From Bacteroidota bacterium (GTDB lineage: Bacteria; Bacteroidota; Bacteroidia; Flavobacteriales_D; Sanyastnellaceae): a stretch of 7,924 nt of DNA. The first letter of the stretch is position 1; every line of letters begins with the position of its first letter. The position numbers were made by a program, and so were the translations under genes. Shown one piece after another: positions 1 through 5,926 of the stretch. Below the pieces are notes generated by a model. That model made no database searches and was not told where the DNA came from. It saw only the letters and a list, made by a program, of their open reading frames with translations. The DNA is taken from the NCBI GenBank assembly GCA_027618855.1, contig JAQCID010000043.1, forward strand, positions 1 to 7,924, in the 5' to 3' direction.

Positions 1-1320
1 GGAATCTTAAACGATACAGATGTACTCCTATACAAGGGTAAAATTGCAGCTGTAGGGTCGAGGCTCAATGTGAACGAATTCATCGGGTCAAACATTGAAA
101 CTGAAGAAATCAATGGCAGAGGAATGCATCTTACGCCTGGTATTATCGATGAACATTCTCATATTGCGATTGAAAGAGGTGTAAATGAGGCAACTCAGGC
201 AAGCAGTGCTGAGGTTTGGATAGGTCATTCTTTAAATAGTGAAGATGTAAATATCTATAGGCAACTTGCAGGAGGAGTAACCTGTGCTCAACTTCTTCAT
301 GGGTCCGCGAACCCGATAGGGGGTCAAAGCGCAGTAATTAAGTTCCGATGGGGTTCTAAACCGACTGATTTATTGTACGAGAATGCGACTCCTTTTATCA
401 AGTTTGCACTTGGCGAGAATGTAAAACAAAGCAATTGGGGCGATGCTCAAAAAATCAGATTTCCCCAATCTAGAATGGGGGTAGAGCAAGTGTTTTACGA
501 TCACTTTATCCGCGCGCGTGAGTACGGAGCCTCGTTTGTAAAATACCGCCATGATCTGTCAAAAACGAGCCGCCGAGATTTGAAATCAGGCAACGGCCCC
601 CTCAAGCCTCGCTACGATATTGAACTTGAGACCCTGCTTCAGATTTTAAGAGAAGAACGATTTGTAACTTGTCACAGTTACAGACAAGACGAGATAAATA
701 TGCTGATGCATGTCGCGGACTCAATGAACTTTCGACTGAATACTTTCACGCATATACTCGAGGGTTATAAAGTAGCCGATAAGATGAAAGAACACGGGGC
801 TGGGGGATCAACCTTCAGTGACTGGTGGGCATATAAATATGAAGTAAAAGACGCAATACCTTATAACGGCGCGATTTTATATGGCCAAGGAATTACGACA
901 GCATTCAACAGTGATGATGCAGAAATGGCACGGCGCCTCAATCAAGAAGCTGCGAAGGCCGTGAAGTACGGGCAAGTGCCAGAAGAAGAGGCACTCAAAT
1001 TTGTAACGCTTAATCCCGCAAAACTGCTCCATATTGATCACAAAACGGGGTCAATAAAAGTGGGTAAAGATGCCGATATCGTGGTTTGGGATGACAATCC
1101 ATTAAGCATGAATGCGCGAGCCGTCAGGACTTACGTAGAGGGAGCATGCCTCTACAGCCTGGAGCAAGATTTGATTCTACGAGAGGCCATTCAGACCGAG
1201 CGTGCCCGTATTACAAAGAAGATGCTAGCGGCTGGATCAGAGGGTGCAGCAATGCAAAAACCCTCCGAGAAAATTCGCACACACTACCATTGTGATACAG
1301 AAACAGAGGAAAACAACTAA
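1..1320 (+). CDS. Amidohydrolase family protein, C-terminal part (5' end outside window)
   Basis: The reading frame is open from base 1, and the codons before the GTG at 70 already encode the typical opening of an amidohydrolase domain (DVLLYKGKIAAVG), so the true start lies upstream. The visible 439 residues, numbered from base 1, form a metal-dependent TIM-barrel hydrolase of the imidazolonepropionase-like type. The metal ligands are all there: HSH at residues 52-54 (PGIIDEHSH), His225 (TCHSY), His251 (FTHILEG) and Asp305 (FNSDDAEM). The C-terminal beta-sandwich segment follows (NPAKLLHID, GSIKVGKDADIVVWDDNPLS). From memory, Flavobacteriia homologues are about 1000 residues long, with a second, degenerate amidohydrolase-like half at the N-terminus; that half would be off-window. 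Substrate is unknown; cyclic amides or peptides are typical of the superfamily. The tail carries a HYHCDTE motif. It is probably exported, but the signal peptide cannot be seen here. It is followed after 3 nt by a second amidohydrolase-like gene, so the two are likely co-translated. Confidence 0.93.
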   Translation, partial: GILNDTDVLLYKGKIAAVGSRLNVNEFIGSNIETEEINGRGMHLTPGIIDEHSHIAIERGVNEATQASSAEVWIGHSLNSEDVNIYRQLAGGVTCAQLLHGSANPIGGQSAVIKFRWGSKPTDLLYENATPFIKFALGENVKQSNWGDAQKIRFPQSRMGVEQVFYDHFIRAREYGASFVKYRHDLSKTSRRDLKSGNGPLKPRYDIELETLLQILREERFVTCHSYRQDEINMLMHVADSMNFRLNTFTHILEGYKVADKMKEHGAGGSTFSDWWAYKYEVKDAIPYNGAILYGQGITTAFNSDDAEMARRLNQEAAKAVKYGQVPEEEALKFVTLNPAKLLHIDHKTGSIKVGKDADIVVWDDNPLSMNARAVRTYVEGACLYSLEQDLILREAIQTERARITKKMLAAGSEGAAMQKPSEKIRTHYHCDTETEENN

Positions 1321-1323
1321 GTC

Positions 1324-2637
1324 ATGAGATACGCAATACTATTCATACTTACGGGGCTTGTTTCGACAGCCTCCTTTTCTCAGCAGACTCCTGCTCCAGA
1401 ACAAACACGTTCTATTCTTATCCTAGGTGGAACAGCTCATCTGGGCACGGGTGATGCCATAGAAGATGCCGCAATAGGATTCAGGGATGGAAAAATAGAC
1501 TTCGTAGGAAGGACCTTTCAAGCTGATCAAAGCAAATATGATGAAACAATAGACGCTACAGGGAAACAAATATATCCCGGGTTTATTGTGACAAATTCCA
1601 CCATAGGTTTGCAAGAAATCGATGCCGTGAGAGCCACGCAAGATCAATATGAAGTGGGAACGTTTCGACCAAATGTCAGAGCCATTATCGCCTTTAACAC
1701 AGACTCCGAAATTACGCCTACCGTCCGATCAAATGGGGTGCTAATGGGGCAGATAACACCACGTAGCGGAGTGATTTCCGGCGCTTCAGGAGTTGTTCAA
1801 TTTGACGGATGGAATTGGGAAGATGCGTCAATAAAAATGGTGGATGGAATTCATTTAAACTGGCCTTCAACCCATCACAAACACGCTGTAGACGGGAAGA
1901 TTGATATACGTAAGCGCAAAACGTATACTCAGCAAAAGCACGAAATTGAAAGGTATTTCGAAGAAGCACGTGCCTATGCAGAAGCGCATCCCGAACCTTC
2001 CACTTCGGTGATGGATGTCCGGCACGAAGCCATGCGAGGAATTTTTGATGGATCGCTTGCGCTTTATTGTCACGCCTCTGATGTCCGAGAGATTACAGAA
2101 GCAGTTCACTTCAAACGTGAAATGGGAATAAAACGTCTTGTGATCGTCGGCGGATACGATGCCTATCTCGTGGGCGATATTTTACGCGAAAACAATGTAA
2201 GTGTCCTTCTTACAAGCGTTCACAGGCTGCCGAGATTCACAGAAGATGAAGTTGATTTGCCTTATCGTTTGCCAAAACTACTCGCTGACGAAGGCGTCCT
2301 CTTTGCGCTCCAAGTCGATGCCAGAATGACGGAGATGAATTCCCGAAACCTTCCATTCTATGCTGGCACAGCTCGCAAATATGGTCTTACAGAAGAGCAA
2401 GCAATTATGGCCCTCACCCGAAATCCTGCAAAAATATTGGGCGTGGATGATGTATGTGGAACCATTGAAAGAGGCAAAGACGCTACTTTATTTATCTCTG
2501 ACGGAGATGCTTTAGACGTGCGTACAAACCGTCTGATACATGCGTTTATTCAAGGTCGAACGATGGACCTTGACAACCGTCAAAAAGAGCTTTATAGAAA
2601 ATTTCAAACCAAATACGGAGCGGAGTTGCTCGATTGA
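1324..2637 (+). CDS. Exported amidohydrolase-like protein with degenerate metal site
   Basis: The 437-residue protein starts with a Sec signal peptide: Arg2, a hydrophobic core at about 4-16, and probable cleavage near residue 19-20 (ASFSQ). It should therefore act in the periplasm or cell envelope. The amidohydrolase fold is recognisable from the N-terminal beta-sandwich (GFRDGKIDFVG, IDATGKQIYPGF) and the C-terminal one (LTRNPAKILGVDD, GTIERGKDATLFI). The strand that should carry the HxH metal ligands reads PGFIVTNST (residues 85-93), with Asn91 and Thr93 in place of the histidines. His250 (YCHAS) and possibly Asp332 (LQVDAR) remain; the expected second histidine region reads GGYDA (276-280). 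It is probably non-catalytic or uses another chemistry. From memory, similar Asn/Thr versions occur beside the long amidohydrolase in other Flavobacteriia, so this is a conserved partner rather than a fresh mutation. The ATG at 1324 lies 3 nt after the previous stop; AGAGGA at 1305-1310 is a weak, rather distant ribosome site. Confidence 0.88.
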   Translation: MRYAILFILTGLVSTASFSQQTPAPEQTRSILILGGTAHLGTGDAIEDAAIGFRDGKIDFVGRTFQADQSKYDETIDATGKQIYPGFIVTNSTIGLQEIDAVRATQDQYEVGTFRPNVRAIIAFNTDSEITPTVRSNGVLMGQITPRSGVISGASGVVQFDGWNWEDASIKMVDGIHLNWPSTHHKHAVDGKIDIRKRKTYTQQKHEIERYFEEARAYAEAHPEPSTSVMDVRHEAMRGIFDGSLALYCHASDVREITEAVHFKREMGIKRLVIVGGYDAYLVGDILRENNVSVLLTSVHRLPRFTEDEVDLPYRLPKLLADEGVLFALQVDARMTEMNSRNLPFYAGTARKYGLTEEQAIMALTRNPAKILGVDDVCGTIERGKDATLFISDGDALDVRTNRLIHAFIQGRTMDLDNRQKELYRKFQTKYGAELLD

Positions 2638-2668
2638 TTCAGAAATTGGGGATGAAGATGGTCTGGTG
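2638..2668. other. Short convergent intergenic gap
   Basis: Only 31 nt separate the stop codons of the plus-strand amidohydrolase-like gene and the minus-strand trpS. I see no stable hairpin with a T-tract on either strand; the best pairing is GGAT with ATCC around a long loop, which is not convincing. Termination may rely on sequences inside the facing genes or on a factor. Confidence 0.6.
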
Positions 2669-3640
2669 TTAATATCCGATTTTTGTCCTTACGCGGGCAA
2701 GAACTTCGGAGGCTACAATACGGGCCTGGTCTGCCCCATTTGACAATGCGAGATCTATTTCTTCACGATTCGCCATAAGCTCGTTAAAGCGAGCCCGTTC
2801 AAATTCAAAACCGTCGACAAGGGCTTCTAGCAGCGTTTTCTTTGCGTGACCCCAACCATATCCTCCAGCACGCAACGAGTCCGCCATTTTGAGAGCTTCA
2901 TCTGGAGAAGCGAGCAGTTCATACAGTTTGAACACAACAGAAGAATTGGGGTCTTTCGGGTCTTCTAGAGGAGTGGCGTCTGTGATTATTTTCTTATTGA
3001 TCGCCTTTTTCAATGTGCCGGCATCGTCGAAAATGTTAATCGTATTGTCCTGTGATTTAGACATCTTTCCTCCATCCGTCCCAGGCACGTACATGGTGGA
3101 TTCGCTTGTGAGAGCCTCTGGTAGAATGAGCGTATCTCCAAACTTGTGATTAAATCGAGATGCGACATCACGGGTCATTTCGAGATGCTGCATTTGGTCT
3201 TTGCCTACAGGAACCTTCTGGGCATCGTACAAAAGAATGTCCGCTGCCATAAGCATGGGATATCCGAATAGCCCCGCATTGACATCCTCTAGACGGTCAG
3301 CTTTGTCCTTAAAACTGTGGGCCAAACCGAGGCGAGAATAAGGAAACATACACTGCAAATACCACGCCAATTCAGTCACCTCTGGCACATCGCTCTGACG
3401 GTAAAAGACACTCCTTGAAACATCCAGCCCACAAGCCATCCATGTTGCTGCAACGGCGTACGTGTTGTTTTTGAGGAGCTCTGCATCTTTTATTTGCGTC
3501 AACGAATGCATGTCTGCGATGAACAGATATGAATCGTTTGCCGGGTCATTTGCGAGATCTATGGCAGGCTTAATTGCACCGAGGATGTTTCCAAGATGTG
3601 GCGTTCCGGTACTTTGTATTCCTGTCAGTATGCGTGCCAT
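2669..3640 (-). CDS. trpS: Tryptophan--tRNA ligase (TrpRS)
   Basis: This cytoplasmic class I aminoacyl-tRNA synthetase joins L-tryptophan to tRNA(Trp) using ATP. The 323 residues match the usual bacterial length of about 325-335. The HIGH-type ATP motif is TGTPHLGN (residues 11-18) and the KMSKS loop is GGKMSKS (190-196). Between them lie family-typical segments: IADMHSLTQIKD (41-52) and YPMLMAADILLYDA with VPVGKDQ (127-149), which line the tryptophan and ATP pocket. The helical anticodon-binding part follows (about 200-323). The start at 3640 gives the normal N-terminus (MARILTGIQSTG). It is the last gene of the aspS-bacilliredoxin-trpS run, 15 nt after the bacilliredoxin stop, with AAGAAA just before the ATG as a poor ribosome site. 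I see no promoter of its own, no T-box and no trp-type leader peptide, so transcription probably comes from the aspS promoter. Confidence 0.98.
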   Translation of the reverse strand: MARILTGIQSTGTPHLGNILGAIKPAIDLANDPANDSYLFIADMHSLTQIKDAELLKNNTYAVAATWMACGLDVSRSVFYRQSDVPEVTELAWYLQCMFPYSRLGLAHSFKDKADRLEDVNAGLFGYPMLMAADILLYDAQKVPVGKDQMQHLEMTRDVASRFNHKFGDTLILPEALTSESTMYVPGTDGGKMSKSQDNTINIFDDAGTLKKAINKKIITDATPLEDPKDPNSSVVFKLYELLASPDEALKMADSLRAGGYGWGHAKKTLLEALVDGFEFERARFNELMANREEIDLALSNGADQARIVASEVLARVRTKIGY

Positions 3641-3655
3641 TTTCTTATACGAAGA

Positions 3656-4066
3656 TCAACAGAATTCGTTGAACGCCTGTTTCAGGTGGTCAGAGATTGC
3701 CTCTGCTGTATTTCCTTCAATGTGATGACGCTCTACCATCATCGCTAACTTTCCATCTTTAAAAAGCGCAATACTTGGAGAAGAGGGAGGGTAGGGCAGC
3801 ATAAACTTACGAGCTTGTGCGACCGCTTCTATATCAAATCCTGCAAAAGAGGTTGTAAGATTGTCAGGTATTTTTTCGTTGTCTAGACAAGCTCTTAATG
3901 CCGGACGCATAGATCCTGCAGAGCAACCACAAACACTATTCAGAGCTACAATTGTAGTTCCCGGTCTTTCCAGAGCAGAGCTTACATCTTGAGGAGTAAG
4001 TAATTCTTCGAAACCGACTTCTACGAGCTCGGCTTTCATTGGGGCAACTAATTCAGCTGGATACAT
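3656..4066 (-). CDS. BrxA/BrxB family bacilliredoxin
   Basis: The 136-residue protein has a thioredoxin-like fold of the YphP/YqiW (DUF1094) family. These proteins remove bacillithiol from mixed disulfides on oxidised cytoplasmic proteins. The CGC active site is clear: NSVCGCSAGSMRP, with Cys46 and Cys48. The conserved YPPSSPS (92-98, with the cis-Pro region), DGK (104-106) and MVERHHIEG (110-118) follow. From memory, the 92-118 stretch resembles Bacillus YqiW (BrxB) more than YphP (BrxA); I give no symbol because one-to-one orthology is not settled. The final residue is Cys136, and a cysteine at or near the C-terminus is also present in the Bacillus proteins as I recall them; Cys60 looks specific to this protein. 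The ATG overlaps the aspS stop (TAATG), with only an A/T-rich stretch before it and no Shine-Dalgarno, which suggests translational coupling. Bacillithiol is made by many Bacteroidota, which fits; no bsh biosynthesis gene is in the window. Confidence 0.93.
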   Translation of the reverse strand: MYPAELVAPMKAELVEVGFEELLTPQDVSSALERPGTTIVALNSVCGCSAGSMRPALRACLDNEKIPDNLTTSFAGFDIEAVAQARKFMLPYPPSSPSIALFKDGKLAMMVERHHIEGNTAEAISDHLKQAFNEFC

Positions 4067-5823
4067 TATTTATTGGGGTTAAATGTCGATTTTAATTCAA
4101 GTTCAGAGTATTGTTCATCGTGTATGGATGAAGGCGCATCTATCATGACGTCTCTGCCGGAGTTGTTCTTTGGGAAAGCGATGAAGTCACGAATAGAGTC
4201 AGATCCACCAAACATAGAGCAAAGTCTGTCAAATCCCAGCGCCAGGCCTCCATGAGGCGGGGCTCCGTATTGGAATGCATTCATAAGGAATCCAAATTGA
4301 GCCTCGGCTTCTTCCTCCGAAAATCCGAGAAGATCAAACATCCTTGCCTGTAATTCTCTGTCGTGAATTCTGATAGAGCCTCCACCTATCTCGACCCCGT
4401 TAATGACCATGTCGTATGCGTTGGCCTTTACTTTTCCAGGATCGGTGTCTATAAGTGCCAGCTGATCTGGTTTCGGAGATGTAAATGGATGGTGCATCGC
4501 GTGGTAGCGATCGGTTTCTTCGTCCCATTCAAGAAGCGGGAAGTCCATGACCCACAAAGGTTTAAAGACCTTCGGGTCACGCAATCCCATTTCTTCTCCC
4601 AGGTGAAGCCTGAGCTCCCCCAATTGCTTTTGAGTTTTATCTATTCCACCTGAAAGAACCAAGATTAAATCCCCCTTTCCTGCGACTGTTTTTTCAGCCC
4701 AAACCGACAGAGCATCTTCGTCAAAGAACTTATCTACACTGCTTTTTGTCGTACCGTCTTCGTTCACTCTGCAATAGATCAGGCCTTTTGCGCCAATTTG
4801 TGGACGCTTCACCCAATCGGTAAGTTGATCCAATTGCTTCCTTGTGTATGCCGCTCCTCCAGGAACCACGATGCCAAGCACCGTTTCTGCAGAATCGAAC
4901 ACTCCGAATCCCTTTCCTTGCGCAACATCACACATATTGACAAACTCCATCCCAAACCTTACATCCGGCTTGTCTGAACCATAAAGACGCATCGCATCGT
5001 CGTAATCCATTCTCGGGAAATCTTCAATCTCTACGTTGAGGACCACTTGAAATAGATGGCGGACCATGCCCTCGAATGTATTGAGGATATCCTCCTGCTC
5101 TACAAATGCCATTTCGCAGTCTATCTGCGTAAACTCAGGTTGTCTGTCTGCGCGAAGATCTTCGTCGCGAAAACACTTCACGATTTGGTAATAGCGGTCG
5201 AAACCACTCACCATAAGAAGCTGCTTGAACGTTTGAGGACTCTGAGGCAACGCATAAAATTGTCCGGGGTTCATTCGGCTCGGGACGACGAAATCTCGAG
5301 CGCCTTCTGGCGTGCTCTTGATGAGGTACGGCGTCTCGACATCAATAAATCCTACCGAATCTAAATATTTACGCGTTTCCATCCCCACTCGGTGTCGCAG
5401 AATAATATTTCTCTGAACAGGATCCCTACGTAGATCGAGGTAGCGATATTTCATCCTCAAATCTTCACCCCCATCCGTTTCATCTTCGATTGTGAAAGGT
5501 GGCGTTTTACTTGGGTTAAGAATCTCGAGCGTTTCAACGTCAATCTCAATTTCTCCGGTAGGATTTTTGAGGTTCTTACTCTCTCTCTCAATCACGTTTC
5601 CACTCACCTTAATCACAAACTCTCTTCCCAGTTTTCGAGCCTGATGACATAGGTCAGCATTGGTTTCCATGTTGAAAACAAGCTGCGTTTTTCCGTAACG
5701 ATCTCTAAGATCTACAAAAGTCATCCCCCCCAAATCACGCGCTTTCTGAATCCATCCAGAAAGCGTTACAGTCGTTCCGGAGTTTTCCAGGCGCAATTCG
5801 CCGCAAGTGTGTGATCTGTGCAT
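4066..5823 (-). CDS. aspS: Aspartate--tRNA ligase (AspRS), bacterial type
   Basis: This class IIb synthetase charges tRNA(Asp) with aspartate in the cytoplasm. At 585 residues it is close to the roughly 590 of E. coli AspRS. Order of domains: N-terminal OB-fold that reads the anticodon (about 1-105; [11 protein letters not shown] at 23-33), catalytic core with the ATP/Asp region TPEGARDF (171-178) and QSPQ (194-197), motif 2 [18 protein letters not shown] (218-235), the bacterial GAD insertion (about 285-420), then motif 3 GLALGFDRL (526-534). Residue 31 is Leu, as in discriminating AspRS, where non-discriminating enzymes such as that of Pseudomonas aeruginosa have His; this suggests it charges only tRNA(Asp), so tRNA(Asn) would need its own AsnRS. 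The first ATG is right: the next Met (34) would remove part of the OB-fold. It leads an operon with the bacilliredoxin (TAATG overlap) and trpS, driven by a promoter almost touching its start codon. Confidence 0.98.
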   Translation of the reverse strand: MHRSHTCGELRLENSGTTVTLSGWIQKARDLGGMTFVDLRDRYGKTQLVFNMETNADLCHQARKLGREFVIKVSGNVIERESKNLKNPTGEIEIDVETLEILNPSKTPPFTIEDETDGGEDLRMKYRYLDLRRDPVQRNIILRHRVGMETRKYLDSVGFIDVETPYLIKSTPEGARDFVVPSRMNPGQFYALPQSPQTFKQLLMVSGFDRYYQIVKCFRDEDLRADRQPEFTQIDCEMAFVEQEDILNTFEGMVRHLFQVVLNVEIEDFPRMDYDDAMRLYGSDKPDVRFGMEFVNMCDVAQGKGFGVFDSAETVLGIVVPGGAAYTRKQLDQLTDWVKRPQIGAKGLIYCRVNEDGTTKSSVDKFFDEDALSVWAEKTVAGKGDLILVLSGGIDKTQKQLGELRLHLGEEMGLRDPKVFKPLWVMDFPLLEWDEETDRYHAMHHPFTSPKPDQLALIDTDPGKVKANAYDMVINGVEIGGGSIRIHDRELQARMFDLLGFSEEEAEAQFGFLMNAFQYGAPPHGGLALGFDRLCSMFGGSDSIRDFIAFPKNNSGRDVMIDAPSSIHDEQYSELELKSTFNPNK

Positions 5824-5827
5824 TGTA

Positions 5828-5856
5828 CAAAGATAGAGAGAGGAGGGGGTTTAAAA
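5828..5856 (-). promoter_or_regulatory. Bacteroidota-type promoter of the aspS operon
   Basis: On the minus strand TATCTTTG (5835-5828) matches the Bacteroidota -7 consensus TAnnTTTG exactly and ends only 4 nt before the aspS ATG. A CTTTTA block (around 5852-5857) sits 17 nt upstream and could be an imperfect -33 element, whose consensus is TTTG; this part is weak. Transcription would begin at or within a few bases of the ATG, giving a leaderless or nearly leaderless mRNA. The spacer is an almost pure pyrimidine run (5829-5849). Confidence 0.6.
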
Positions 5857-5889
5857 GCAGCCTCTAAGGCAAGTTGTTTCGTGATAAAG

Positions 5890-5919
5890 CATTACAACTA
5901 CGTTCCCTTAGTTGCATTG
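5890..5919 (-). terminator. Possible terminator hairpin after the TonB receptor gene
   Basis: Two 11-nt arms (5890-5900 and 5909-5919) pair around an 8-nt loop. Six inner pairs are perfect (CAACTA with TAGTTG), followed by a G-U, an A-U, one A-A mismatch and two more pairs when read as minus-strand RNA. It begins 7 nt past the receptor stop and lies before the aspS promoter, as expected for a terminator. The arms are A/T-rich and only CTTTAT follows instead of a proper U-tract, so it may be weak or may only protect the 3' end. Confidence 0.38.
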
Positions 5920-5926
5920 TCATCTC

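Noticed and set aside
70..72. GTG as the start of the first amidohydrolase
   Set aside because: The frame is open back to base 1 and already encodes the conserved first strands of the domain, so this is an internal valine codon.
2638..2668. Bidirectional terminator between the convergent genes
   Set aside because: The only pairing I find is four bases around a 20-nt loop, too weak to call.
2540..2743. Small plus-strand open frame spanning the convergent junction
   Set aside because: It overlaps the end of the amidohydrolase-like gene and the end of trpS, and shows no domain, ribosome site or protein-like composition.
5056..5364. Plus-strand open frame of 102 codons inside aspS
   Set aside because: It lies opposite well-conserved AspRS sequence including motif 2, has no recognisable domain or ribosome site, and is a shadow frame.
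5841..5849. AGGAGGGGG on the plus strand as a Shine-Dalgarno site
   Set aside because: No plausible plus-strand gene follows; downstream plus-strand frames are shadows of the receptor gene, and the run lies in the minus-strand promoter spacer.
5824..5926. T-box or amino-acid-responsive leader before the synthetase operon
   Set aside because: The 103-nt spacer has no T-box sequence or leader peptide, and the promoter leaves almost no untranslated leader.
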